64,000 bases of DNA from Alphaproteobacteria bacterium (GTDB lineage Bacteria > Pseudomonadota > Alphaproteobacteria > UBA6615): NCBI GenBank assembly GCA_011087645.1, contig JAALLF010000007.1, positions 62,001 through 126,000 of the forward strand, written 5' to 3'. A program made the translations under genes and the position numbers. Positions 51,868-60,094 of the stretch are shown one piece after another (within the stretch, counting starts at the first letter, position 1; every line of letters starts with the position of its first letter). Below the pieces are notes generated by a model. That model saw only the letters and a list, made by a program, of their open reading frames with translations. It did no database searches and had not been told where the DNA came from.

Positions 51868-52191
51868 GTGATTAAACTCATACCGGACGCGGTGGATGTG
51901 TTCAGCGACTGGACCGCGCAAAAAACATTGTGGTTTGTACAAATGTGGCCGGGGAAATTATTCCTGGCCATCGTCCTGGTCGGCCCCCTGACATTCATCC
52001 CAACCATGTATCAGGCCTGGACCGCGCCCGACATCGACGCCCTGCGCACCTCGACCTGGCCACTGATGATCCTGGTCAATGTTTCGGCGTTTCTCGGCGT
52101 TGCCCATAATGGCGACTGGCGCCTGCGCCTGGTGATGATCATCTGGATCCTGGTGATGATCGTGGTGTGGTCCGCCACCCTGGTGCGCTAA
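51868..52191 (+). CDS. Small membrane protein
   Basis: The 107-residue protein has three predicted membrane helices, near residues 32-52 (LFLAIVLVGPLTFIPTMYQA), 65-80 (LMILVNVSAFLGVAHNG) and 88-107 (LVMIIWILVMIVVWSATLVR). I do not recognise the family. The start is chosen at GTG 51868 because AAGGGGG lies seven bases upstream; TTG 51865 would leave only four. It ends five bases before the convergent small secreted protein gene. Confidence 0.7.
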   Translation: MIKLIPDAVDVFSDWTAQKTLWFVQMWPGKLFLAIVLVGPLTFIPTMYQAWTAPDIDALRTSTWPLMILVNVSAFLGVAHNGDWRLRLVMIIWILVMIVVWSATLVR

Positions 52192-52196
52192 CCGGT

Positions 52197-52412
52197 CTAA
52201 GCCTTGTGCGGCAGGCAAGACCACTCCCAGTCGGTCAATTTTATTTCGCCAGTTTGACGTTGTTCGAGACCCTGTAACTGACTGCTTTGAATATTATCGG
52301 CAAGCGCACCGGCGGCGCGCCGGCATTCCTCAAGGGTGTTAAACCGCATGCCCGTATCCCAGGTCTCGGCCACGCTGGTTGTGACCAACACAAAAACCAA
52401 TGCCCAAACCAT
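52197..52412 (-). CDS. Small secreted protein with two cysteines
   Basis: The 71-residue product has a signal peptide (MVWALVFVLVTTSVAETW) and a mature part with FNTLEECRRAAGALADNIQS and WSCLPHKA, the two cysteines possibly forming a disulfide. GGGGGAAGCAAC provides a good ribosome site for ATG 52412, which supports it as a real gene despite its size. No family is recognised. A family A repeat lies immediately upstream. Confidence 0.55.
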   Translation of the reverse strand: MVWALVFVLVTTSVAETWDTGMRFNTLEECRRAAGALADNIQSSQLQGLEQRQTGEIKLTDWEWSCLPHKA

Positions 52413-52436
52413 GTTGCTTCCCCCAACGCGTCGAAC

Positions 52437-52552
52437 TCACCCTTCGAGACGGACCTATGGCCCTCCTCAGGATGAGGGAGGCGCTTAGAATTCTCTCCCC
52501 CCAAAACACCTCATGCTGAGGAGCCGGCACCGCCGGCGTCTCGAAGCATGCG
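52437..52552. repeat. Family A palindromic repeat
   Basis: CACCCTTCGAGACGGACC and CCTCCTCAGGATGAGGG face CACCTCATGCTGAGGAG and CGTCTCGAAGCATG, so the segment forms a long hairpin. It lies between two minus-strand genes (cupin enzyme and small secreted protein). Confidence 0.88.
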
Positions 52553-52580
52553 GCGGCCATACTCTGAAACGGGTTCCACC

Positions 52581-53507
52581 TCAGTCGAAGCTGAACCCGA
52601 TAGTGCGCAGGTGGTAGTACAGCCCGCCATCCTGCACCACGATGCTAAGCATCTGCCCGTCGCCCTCATTGTGGTGCTCGTGGAGATCGGCCGGCGGCGT
52701 GATCATGATGGCGTATTTGTGCCAATCGACCCGGTCGCCCTCGATCACCGAATAGACATTGTCGCACTGGATCGGCAGGGTCATCGCCACCGAATTGTGC
52801 CGGTGGGGGCGCTGCACCTCGTGGGCGTCGAGCGAGTTCATCGCCAGGGCGATCGAGGGGTGGATATCGCGCATCTGCTCGCGCCGCTCGCTGCTGAAGT
52901 GCAGGGCCAGGCCAGTGACGTTGGGGTCGGCCTTCTGCTCGTCATGGACCAGCGCCATCTGATGGCGGATTTCCGCATCGGGATAGAGCGCCGCCTGGGT
53001 CGGCGCGTTTTCCGGGCTCGGCGCGTCGAGCTTATGAAAGGTTAGTTCAGGCTCGTTGGTTACTTGGAATAGCACCGCGCCGTCCGGACCGCCGACCAGC
53101 TCGGTCTCGCCACCACCCGGCAAGGCGAACACATCGCCGGCATTCCACGCGATGGTCTCGCCGGCTTTCGCGGCGCTGCCCGACCCGGCGATGCCATAAT
53201 AGATTTCGCCCGACGCGCGGAACTGGCCCGATAGGCTCTCGCCGGCGCGCACCCGCGCATAGCGGCCCAGCATCATCGGCGTGGTGGCGGGATAATCGAA
53301 GCCCATCCGCGCACCGACATCCAGCGCGATCCAACCGGTCGCCGTGTCGGGCGCCATCGCTTCGGCGATCTCGTCCACAAACACATGCTTGGGTACCGAA
53401 GGGCGTTTGATGGTGAAAATATTCGCCGGGCTGTCGTAGCGCGCGCGTTGCTCGAACACCGATTTGGCTTGGCTGGCGTCGGGCGCTATCTCGTTAGGAC
53501 CGTCCAT
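52581..53507 (-). CDS. Bicupin enzyme, gentisate dioxygenase-like
   Basis: The 308-residue protein has two cupin domains. The first (about residues 70-160) has LGRYARVRAGESLSGQFRAS and AWNAGDVFALPGGGETELVG and appears to lack the full histidine set. The second (about 220-300) has EVQRPHRHNSVAMTLPIQCD and MITPPADLHEHHNEGDGQML, with the His residues needed to bind iron. The architecture matches gentisate 1,2-dioxygenase-like bicupins, but which ring substrate is used cannot be said. AGGAGAAATACGCC precedes ATG 53507. It begins 47 bases after the GNAT gene. Confidence 0.82.
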   Translation of the reverse strand: MDGPNEIAPDASQAKSVFEQRARYDSPANIFTIKRPSVPKHVFVDEIAEAMAPDTATGWIALDVGARMGFDYPATTPMMLGRYARVRAGESLSGQFRASGEIYYGIAGSGSAAKAGETIAWNAGDVFALPGGGETELVGGPDGAVLFQVTNEPELTFHKLDAPSPENAPTQAALYPDAEIRHQMALVHDEQKADPNVTGLALHFSSERREQMRDIHPSIALAMNSLDAHEVQRPHRHNSVAMTLPIQCDNVYSVIEGDRVDWHKYAIMITPPADLHEHHNEGDGQMLSIVVQDGGLYYHLRTIGFSFD

Positions 53508-53554
53508 GGCGTATTTCTCCTAAATTCTGGCGGTTTAGGCTCGATTGCGTGGGA

Positions 53555-54238
53555 TCAGAGCATACGCTCCATCAGAGCGGTCCGGTCATCGGGTTCAATC
53601 GCGGCAAACACCCTGTTCCCGTCGAAAGTATAGTCCTTGTAGGAAACCGAAAATAGCTCCTTGAAGCCGAGATTTTGGAACACTTTTTGCGAGGTCTGAT
53701 TGGTCGCCATGGTGATCGCGCGGCGATAGCCCTTCGCGGCGCCGCGTTTCAGGCAGTCGCTCACCAGCCGCTGCGCAATCCCCTGGCCGCCATGGGCGCG
53801 GTCGACCGCGAGCATGGCGAGGTCGAGACATTCGCCCGGCGGCGGCGATTTCGCGTCGATATACCACGCCTCGAGTTCATGGATGACGCCGCCGATGGGC
53901 GCGAAATTCGGTGATAGACCCACCATACCAACAGGCAGAGGCATGGTGAAATCGGTTGTCAGCATGACGCCGACGATTTCGCCGGTTGCCGCTAAGCGGG
54001 CTCGAACCGTGAGGTCCTGAAACGTGTCGTCAGCCACAAAAAGATCCAACACGGCCTGGAACTCCGCGAAACTCTGGCCCACCGCGACAGCCATCGGTTC
54101 GTAGCGGCTAAATGTATTGGCGATCAAATCGCGCACCGCATCGTGCTCGCGCGCGCCCATGGGGCCGCACACGATACCTGATATATCCGGTGGGGCTATC
54201 ATGGCGGACATGGTGCCATCGATCGCCGGCGACCGCAC
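53555..54238 (-). CDS. GNAT family N-acetyltransferase
   Basis: The protein has up to 227 residues. It has the GNAT core, with LDLAMLAVDRAHGGQGIAQR containing the acetyl-CoA-binding motif and TMATNQTSQKVFQNLGFKEL at the end of the domain. It would transfer an acetyl group from acetyl-CoA to an amine. The start is uncertain: GTG 54238 is two bases after the upstream stop codon, which suggests coupling, but no ribosome site is evident; ATG 54211 and 54202 are alternatives. It follows an MDR gene (54241) directly and precedes a cupin enzyme gene. Confidence 0.8.
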   Translation of the reverse strand: MRSPAIDGTMSAMIAPPDISGIVCGPMGAREHDAVRDLIANTFSRYEPMAVAVGQSFAEFQAVLDLFVADDTFQDLTVRARLAATGEIVGVMLTTDFTMPLPVGMVGLSPNFAPIGGVIHELEAWYIDAKSPPPGECLDLAMLAVDRAHGGQGIAQRLVSDCLKRGAAKGYRRAITMATNQTSQKVFQNLGFKELFSVSYKDYTFDGNRVFAAIEPDDRTALMERML

Positions 54239-54240
54239 CT

Positions 54241-55221
54241 CTAAGGTTTGAGCACCAGCTTGCCCATGATCTCGCGGGCATCGAGCATCTCATGGGCGCG
54301 GCGGACGTCCGATAGGGGCAGCCGGTCGTGGATCGCCGGTTTGAACTTACCCGCCGCGAACTCTCCGACGACGGCGTCGGTGATCCGTCGCGCTTTTTCC
54401 GGGGCATCGTCGAAGGCGTGCCAGGAGAAACAGCGCACGGCGAGGCTCTTACCCGCCCGCGCCCGCATGCCGGCGAACAGCTCATCCTCGGGCAGGCCCG
54501 CCAGCGCGTTGTACGACACCGCCATGCCGAGCGGCGCCAGCATGTCGAGCGTGTCGACAAAACGCGGCCCGATAAGCTGGTCGAAGGCCAGATCGACGCC
54601 GCGCCCGCCGGTGAGTTCCGTCGCGCGCGCCACCAAATCCTGATCCGTATAGTTGATCACCTGGGTCGCGCCATAGTCGGCGATAAAAGCGCATTTTTCG
54701 GCCGTACTGGCGCCGCCGATGATGTCGATACCCCGGGATCGGCACAGATCGATAATCGCGGTTCCCATGCCACCGGCCGCGCCGTTCACATAGACGGTCT
54801 TGGCGTCAATGCCCCGGGCCGCCTCGAACAGCAGAGCCCAGGCGATGATGTAGTTGGGGATGGCGACCGCCGCGTCGAGATCGACGCTGTCGGGTAACGG
54901 CGTCACCAGCGATGTGGGTACCGCGTTATATTCCGCATAGCGCCCGCCGCCGGTGCCGAACACCATCACCGGCTGGCCTTCCTGCAAACCGCTGACGCCG
55001 GGGCCGAGCGCTTCGATATGGCCGCTCATTTCATTGCCGAGGATGGTCGGCAGAGGCGGCTTCCACCGGTAAATTCCAGAGCGCAGAAGGAAATCGGGTT
55101 TGCCGACGCCGATCGCCGCGGCGCGCACCAAGACTTCGCCCGCGCCGGGTTCCGGTGTAGGCAGATCGACGATTTCTATGACTTCCGGTCCGCCATAAGC
55201 GGTAATTTGCGCGGCCTTCAT
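54241..55221 (-). CDS. Medium-chain dehydrogenase/reductase, quinone oxidoreductase-like
   Basis: The 326-residue protein has the MDR fold: MKAAQITAYGGPEVIEIVDL, IGVGKPDFLLRSGIYRWKPP, LGNEMSGHIEALGPGVSGLQ and VYVNGAAGGMGTAIIDLCRS, the NADP-binding region. It lacks the cysteine-rich structural zinc loop, so it belongs to the zinc-free quinone oxidoreductase branch (enoyl or quinone reductases). A C-terminal LSDVRRAHEMLDAREIMGKL is typical. It is the first gene of a minus-strand set with the GNAT and cupin enzyme. Confidence 0.9.
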   Translation of the reverse strand: MKAAQITAYGGPEVIEIVDLPTPEPGAGEVLVRAAAIGVGKPDFLLRSGIYRWKPPLPTILGNEMSGHIEALGPGVSGLQEGQPVMVFGTGGGRYAEYNAVPTSLVTPLPDSVDLDAAVAIPNYIIAWALLFEAARGIDAKTVYVNGAAGGMGTAIIDLCRSRGIDIIGGASTAEKCAFIADYGATQVINYTDQDLVARATELTGGRGVDLAFDQLIGPRFVDTLDMLAPLGMAVSYNALAGLPEDELFAGMRARAGKSLAVRCFSWHAFDDAPEKARRITDAVVGEFAAGKFKPAIHDRLPLSDVRRAHEMLDAREIMGKLVLKP

Positions 55222-55300
55222 TTACTCGGTTCCCTTCGTCTGATTGCATCCCCGCCACAGACGCAGGTGGGTGGTCGACCCTAACGAACGATCTGCGCTA

Positions 55301-55426
55301 AGCCCCTCTCCTTGAGGGAGAGGGGTTGGGGTGAGGGGTTACGGTATATCGAGGAAACCCGGCACCGTCCCTAACCCCTCACCCGGCTCGCCTTCGCTCG
55401 CCACCCTCTCCCGCCGGGAGAGGGTG
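55301..55426. repeat. Family B palindromic repeat
   Basis: GCCCCTCTCCTTGAGGGAGA and GGGGTTGGGGTGAGGGG on one side face CCCCTCACCCGGCTCG and CACCCTCTCCCGCCGGGAGA on the other. It occupies the gap between the minus-strand MDR gene and the CMD gene at 55505. Confidence 0.86.
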
Positions 55427-55504
55427 AGTTGCCCATCCATCAGGACCCAACCCTTTGAGGCAAGGTACAAACAATGTGTCGGGAAAACGTTCGGCCGGTT
55501 GGAG

Positions 55505-56044
55505 CTAGTGGGCGGTCGGCGCCGGGGCGCCGAACGAGCGCATCACCATGTGGGCGGCATGAAACACCGCGATAAACGCCCCGAGTTCCATGATCTCGGG
55601 CTCGCTATAGTGCTTCTTCAATTCGTCGTAAAACGCCGCGTCGACCTTGGCCGAATCCAAGAACATTTGATCGGCGTAGCGCAGCGCGACCTTCTCGGCT
55701 TCGGTGAAGTGTTCGGAATCCTCATAGTCGCCCGACCCGGCGTCGATTTCGGCTTCCGTCACGCCCATATCTTTCGCCTTGTTCGAGCGCAGCGCCGCGG
55801 AATGGGAATCCTCGGCGAAGCGGGCCAATTGGATGCGGATGATCTCTTTCAGCCGGTGGTCGATATTACCCTCGGTGAACTTCATCAACATCACACTCAG
55901 CGTCGCTTTAGCCTGCTCCGGCTTGCGCGCGATGATGCGCGCAAACTGGCCGCCGGGTACGCCGAGTTCCTCGGACCGCAGCACAAGGTCGCGCAGTTCC
56001 GCATCCTCGATCTGGTCGAGTTCCATCGGTTCTATAAACGACAT
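55505..56044 (-). CDS. CMD paralog with both redox positions replaced (D-S-H-S), paired with the CMD selenoprotein
   Basis: The 179-residue protein has a CMD-type helical fold (EGNIDHRLKEIIRIQLARFA) and aligns with the selenoprotein at 56044 across the region that holds the redox motif. At the positions of Cys80 and Sec83 of the partner it has Asp and Ser (AEDSHSAALRSNKAKDMG), so it cannot do thiol or selenol chemistry there. The start ATG 56044 overlaps the stop of the selenoprotein gene by one base. It may form a mixed assembly with the active partner, like other pseudoenzyme subunits; this is an inference. Confidence 0.85.
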   Translation of the reverse strand: MSFIEPMELDQIEDAELRDLVLRSEELGVPGGQFARIIARKPEQAKATLSVMLMKFTEGNIDHRLKEIIRIQLARFAEDSHSAALRSNKAKDMGVTEAEIDAGSGDYEDSEHFTEAEKVALRYADQMFLDSAKVDAAFYDELKKHYSEPEIMELGAFIAVFHAAHMVMRSFGAPAPTAH

Positions 56045-56667
56045 TATTCCGCCGCCTGTGCCTGCAACGACTCCGGCGACGCGCCATAGAGCCGTTGCGA
56101 CTCCTCCTGACTGACCAAGCGGCCGTCGGGCGAGAACATCGGATAGAACTTCAGGGTACCGAAGAAGGTGTGGTAGCCCAGATTGAACAGCAAGAAGTTG
56201 CCCAACTCGACGATTTCATCGTCGGTCAAATGCTGGCGCAATTCTTTGTAATAGTCGGCATCAATCGCATCGGGGTCCGTTACAATGAGGTCGACATGGC
56301 GCAAGATTGCCTTGTCCTTGTCGGACAAATCGGCGCTGTTGGCATAATTATCGATGCCGTCGTCGATGAGTGTTTCGTTTAGTCCTTCCCGCTTCGCCGA
56401 AGCAGATCGAACATTGCCTCAATAACTACAGTGGGCCTGGCGCGACAGCGAGACCCGGATAATCTCTTTGAGTTTGTGGCTCAGCTCACCTTTGTTGAAG
56501 GCGGTGGTCCAGGCAATATACATGGCTTCCGCCAAATCGATATTGTGGCCCATCATGGCGTGGAAGCCGGGGTCGGGCGCCCGGTGCTCCAGGCTCTGCT
56601 CGATATACGGTTTGAGCTTGGTCTTCTTCAGCTCATCGATATCGAGCATGGTGATATTCGGTGCCAT
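56044..56667 (-). CDS. AhpD-like CMD selenoprotein with selenocysteine at position 83 (C-S-Y-U)
   Basis: The frame starts at ATG 56667 with GAGGAG upstream, reads through LKEIIRVSLSRQAHCSY, then TGA (56419-56421), then GNVRSASAKREGLNETLIDD, and stays open to the stop at 56044, giving 207 residues. In AhpD-like proteins this motif is CxxC, so the second cysteine is replaced by UGA and the protein reads C80-S-Y-U83. An 8-bp hairpin follows with its GGC loop 20 bases after the UGA. If UGA were a stop, both halves would be useless CMD fragments. The gene is preceded by a thioredoxin-like gene, a likely electron donor, and overlaps the redox-dead paralog. Confidence 0.87.
56388..56406 (-). promoter_or_regulatory. 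Putative bacterial SECIS element in the AhpD-like selenoprotein gene
   Basis: In the transcript UCUGCUUC pairs with GAAGCGGG over eight positions (two G-U) around a GGC loop, so the first two loop bases are G. The loop starts 20 bases after the UGA at 56419-56421, the same spacing as in the FrnE-like gene at 47274. Confidence 0.75.
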
Positions 56668-56717
56668 GCGTTAACTCCTCTATATGTAGCCCGTGGCCCG
56701 GTTAGAAATCCGGGACC

Positions 56718-57047
56718 TTAAGCGTGCGTCTCAACGACTTTCATTAAAACCTGCCGGCGGTCGACGCCGGTGCGCGTTTCGACCAACTCGCCATCCTTGA
56801 TGAATAATAGCGTGGGGGTCGAGCGGATACCATAACGATCCAGCAACGCGATATTGTCTTCCGCTTTGACGGTGCCGATCTGCACATTGTCCGGCACTTC
56901 CGGCGCCATCTGCGTCAGCACCTTCGCCAACTGACGGCACGGTACACAACGGTCGGCCCAAAAATCGACGACCGTCAGCCCGTCATGCTGCAACACGTCG
57001 GCGTCGAAATTCTGCTCGTTGAATTCTGCAAGCCCTTCACGTGTCAT
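56718..57047 (-). CDS. Thioredoxin-like protein with a CVPC active site
   Basis: The 109-residue protein has the thioredoxin fold with VVDFWADRCVPCRQLAKVLT (active-site pair CVPC), followed by the cis-Pro region in YGIRSTPTLLFIKDGELVET. It is close to the usual thioredoxin length of 105-110 and lacks a signal peptide, so it acts in the cytoplasm. GAGG lies upstream of ATG 57047. It is the first gene of the operon with the AhpD-like selenoprotein and its redox-dead paralog, so a likely role is to reduce their thiol/selenol pair. Confidence 0.9.
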   Translation of the reverse strand: MTREGLAEFNEQNFDADVLQHDGLTVVDFWADRCVPCRQLAKVLTQMAPEVPDNVQIGTVKAEDNIALLDRYGIRSTPTLLFIKDGELVETRTGVDRRQVLMKVVETHA

Positions 57048-57302
57048 CGTTTTTCCTCTTCGATTGCCGCCAAACTAGCCCAAGCCTTTGAACCAGCGCA
57101 ATCCCCGCCGGCGGGTCGGAGGGTTGCGTTTAACACATGTGAACGGCACCCGGCATTGGGCCGATAATGCCGTGGTTAGCCCTAACATCGCCCTAACCGC
57201 CGCCAAATCAAGCGATTAGCACCGGGCGGTCGCCGATCGGCCCTTTTAATGCGAGAATAACCTTAACCGGCGTTAGCCCTGTTCAGGTGAGGAAACCGAA
57301 TT

Positions 57303-59126
57303 ATGACCGACAATCAGGCCCCCAAGCTGCGCTCGCAGATGTGGTTCGACAATCCCGGCAACCGCAAGATGACGGCATCCTATATCGAGCGTTATCTCAA
57401 TTACGGCATCACCCGCGAGGAGCTGCAATCGGGCAAGCCGATCATCGGCATCGCCCAGACCGGTTCCGACCTGTCGCCATGCAACCGCCATCACATCGAA
57501 CTGGCCAAACGGGTGCGCGACGGCATCGTCGCGGCCGGCGGCATCTGTTTCGAATTTCCCGTCCACCCGATCCAGGAAACCGGCAAGCGGCCGACCCCGG
57601 CGCTCGACCGTAACCTGGCCTATCTCGGCTTGGTCGAAGTATTGCACGGCTACCCGCTCGACGGGGTGGTGCTGACCATCGGCTGCGACAAGACCACGCC
57701 GGCCTGCCTGATGGCGGCGGCGACGCTGGATCTGCCGGCCATCGCCTTGTCGGTGGGGCCGATGCTGAACGGCTGGTTCCAAGGCCAGCGCACGGGCTCG
57801 GGCACAATTCAGTGGAAGGCCCGCGAGCTGTGGGCGACCGGCGAAATCAACGACGAGGAATTCACCGATCTGATCGCCTCGGCGGCGCCCTCGGTGGGCT
57901 ACTGCAACACCATGGGCACCGCCACCACCATGAACTCGCTGGCCGAGGCGCTCGGCATGCAATTGCCCGGCTCGGCCTCGATCCCGGCGCCCTACCGCGA
58001 ACGCGGCCAGATGGCTTATGCCACCGGCCGGCGCGCGGTGGAGATGGTGCGCGAGGACTTGAAACCGTCGGACATCTTGACCCGCCAGGCGTTCGAGAAC
58101 GCTATCGTCGTCAACGCCGCGATCGGCGGCTCGACCAACGCGCCGATCCACTTAAACGCCATCGCCCGGCATATCGGCGTGGAACTGGACAATGACGACT
58201 GGCAGACGATCGGCCACGACACGCCGCTGCTGGTCAATTTGCAGCCGGCCGGCGAATATCTCGGCGAGGATTATCACCGCGCCGGCGGTGTGCCGGCGGT
58301 CATCGGCGAGCTGATCGCAACCGGCCGCCTGCCCCATACGGACGCGCTGACGGTCAACGGAAAATCCATCGGCGAGAATTGCGCCGGCGTGGACATCAAA
58401 GACCAACGGGTGATCCGCACCATCGCCGATCCGCTGACCCCGGCCGCCGGGTTCATCAACCTCAAGGGCAATTTGTTCGATTCCGCGATCATGAAAACCA
58501 GCGTGATCTCTGACGAATTTCGCGACCGCTATTTATCCAACCCCGACGACCCCAACGCCTTCGAGGGCCGCGCCATCGTCTTCGAGGGGCCGGAGGATTA
58601 TCACGCCCGCATTAACGATCCGGCCCTCGACATCGACGAGACCTGCCTGTTGTTCATGCGCGGCGCCGGGCCGGTCGGCTATCCCGGCGGCGCCGAGGTG
58701 GTGAACATGCAGCCACCGGACGCGCTGTTGAAGGCCGGCATCCACTCGCTGCCCTGCATCGGCGACGGCCGCCAATCGGGCACGTCGGGTTCGCCCTCGA
58801 TCCTCAACGCCGCGCCGGAAGCCGCCGTCGGCGGCGGCCTGGCGCTGCTACAAACCGGCGACCGGGTGCGCATCGACTTGAACAAGGCGGAGGCCAATAT
58901 CCTAATTTCCGACGACGAATTGGACGCGCGGCGCAAGACGCTGGCCGACAATGGCGGCTACCAATACCCGGCCGATCAGACCCCGTGGCAGGCGATCCAA
59001 CGCTCGGTCGTCGACCAGTTCGACCAGGGCATGGTGTTAAAGCCGGCGGTCAAATTCCAAAAGGTCGCCCGCGGCGGCGACCCGGCAGGCTCGCTCACCG
59101 ACAATGTGCCGCGCGATAATCACTGA
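57303..59126 (+). CDS. IlvD/Edd family dehydratase, sugar-acid type
   Basis: The 607-residue protein has the three cysteine-containing segments that hold the iron-sulfur cluster: [37 protein letters not shown] and [19 protein letters not shown]. The region [20 protein letters not shown] and the [20 protein letters not shown] segment point to the pentonate/hexonate-type sugar-acid dehydratases rather than to dihydroxy-acid dehydratase IlvD, though related enzymes do branched-chain acids. It removes water from a 2,3-dihydroxy acid. AGGTGAGGAAACCG precedes ATG 57303. The 255-base gap before it holds a divergent promoter region with no gene seen. Confidence 0.88.
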   Translation: MTDNQAPKLRSQMWFDNPGNRKMTASYIERYLNYGITREELQSGKPIIGIAQTGSDLSPCNRHHIELAKRVRDGIVAAGGICFEFPVHPIQETGKRPTPALDRNLAYLGLVEVLHGYPLDGVVLTIGCDKTTPACLMAAATLDLPAIALSVGPMLNGWFQGQRTGSGTIQWKARELWATGEINDEEFTDLIASAAPSVGYCNTMGTATTMNSLAEALGMQLPGSASIPAPYRERGQMAYATGRRAVEMVREDLKPSDILTRQAFENAIVVNAAIGGSTNAPIHLNAIARHIGVELDNDDWQTIGHDTPLLVNLQPAGEYLGEDYHRAGGVPAVIGELIATGRLPHTDALTVNGKSIGENCAGVDIKDQRVIRTIADPLTPAAGFINLKGNLFDSAIMKTSVISDEFRDRYLSNPDDPNAFEGRAIVFEGPEDYHARINDPALDIDETCLLFMRGAGPVGYPGGAEVVNMQPPDALLKAGIHSLPCIGDGRQSGTSGSPSILNAAPEAAVGGGLALLQTGDRVRIDLNKAEANILISDDELDARRKTLADNGGYQYPADQTPWQAIQRSVVDQFDQGMVLKPAVKFQKVARGGDPAGSLTDNVPRDNH

Positions 59127-59303
59127 TCGGCGGTGAGGGAGGCCAATCGCGCAGGTTGTGCCTTCTATGTCCGCAACCGGTCGCAGATCACAATAGGTCG
59201 CTACGGCTGGTAACAACCCGTTCCGGTCGTTATGAAGGGCGGACTTTGTTCGCGGCAACAAATGTTCGTGAATACTGATCCTAAAGTCTGAATTGCGGTA
59301 TCA

Positions 59304-59332
59304 TTGTGTTAACCACGATTTCTATCCATTAT
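59304..59332 (+). promoter_or_regulatory. Possible sigma70-type promoter of the CMD-kinase operon
   Basis: TTGTGT (59304-59309) and CATTAT (59327-59332) are separated by 17 bases, 57 bases before ATG 59389, in an AT-rich stretch. The match to consensus is moderate. No other strong promoter was recognised in this gap. Confidence 0.3.
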
Positions 59333-59388
59333 GACGGTCGCACAACCATTTTCTGCGGCGTGATCATTGAACACTGAGGGGGGCGAAA

Positions 59389-60087
59389 ATGGGTATTCTC
59401 GATAACCTATTGGGCCGTAACACAAACGAAACGCCGGCAGCTGCCGAATCCAACAGCGACGCTGGTGGCGCGGCACCCGCCGATGGCACGGATGCAGCGT
59501 GGCAAACGCTGGAAGCGACGCAGCGCATTTCATGTCCGGTCGACTTCATCGAAGAGGATCAGGCGACCGGTGAGGTTGCCGAAATATATGAGGGAATTAA
59601 AAAAGCCTTGCAGGTGCCTGAGGTGCCGAATATCGACAAGGTGCTGGCACATTCGCCGCCGGCCCTAAAGGCGACAACCGCTCTGCTGGGCGAGCTTTAT
59701 ATGGGGTCGAGCCTGCCGCAGCCGGTGATCGCGATGCTGCTCTATTCGATCTCTCTGGCCAGGAGTTGCCAGTACTGCGGCTCATTCCACCGCCTGACCT
59801 GTCGCATGGTCGGGGTCGACGAGGCGATGCTGGCCGCGGTCGGCAATGACCTTGGCTCGGTCACCCCCGAGCGGGTGCAGGCTATAGTCAGCTTTGGCAT
59901 AAAGGCGGCAATGTCGACAAACGACTTGACGCAAGCCGACTACGATAAATTACGCGATATGGGAATTAGCGATTCCGAAATAGTCGAAATCGTTGCGCTG
60001 GCCGGGTTGGGGGTCTACTTGAATATTGTCGCCGATGCGTTGAAGATCGACGTTGACGACATGATCAAGCAAGGACTAGCAGCCTGA
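59389..60087 (+). CDS. CMD/AhpD-like protein with a CQYC motif
   Basis: The 232-residue protein has a disordered, Ala/Asn-rich N-terminus (residues 8-40) and then a CMD fold with ISLARSCQYCGSFHRLTCRM, where CQYC is the AhpD-type redox pair with an adjacent histidine. The final helix has GVYLNIVADALKIDVDDMIK. It is likely a thiol-based peroxidase or a redox sensor. The hybrid kinase gene begins seven bases after its stop, so it is probably the sensor or input partner of the signalling operon. GAGGGGGGCGAAA precedes ATG 59389. Confidence 0.87.
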   Translation: MGILDNLLGRNTNETPAAAESNSDAGGAAPADGTDAAWQTLEATQRISCPVDFIEEDQATGEVAEIYEGIKKALQVPEVPNIDKVLAHSPPALKATTALLGELYMGSSLPQPVIAMLLYSISLARSCQYCGSFHRLTCRMVGVDEAMLAAVGNDLGSVTPERVQAIVSFGIKAAMSTNDLTQADYDKLRDMGISDSEIVEIVALAGLGVYLNIVADALKIDVDDMIKQGLAA

Positions 60088-60094
60088 GTTCAAC

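Noticed and set aside
59761..59800. Possible third selenoprotein in the CMD gene at 59389
   Set aside because: Both motif positions are ordinary cysteine codons (CQYC).
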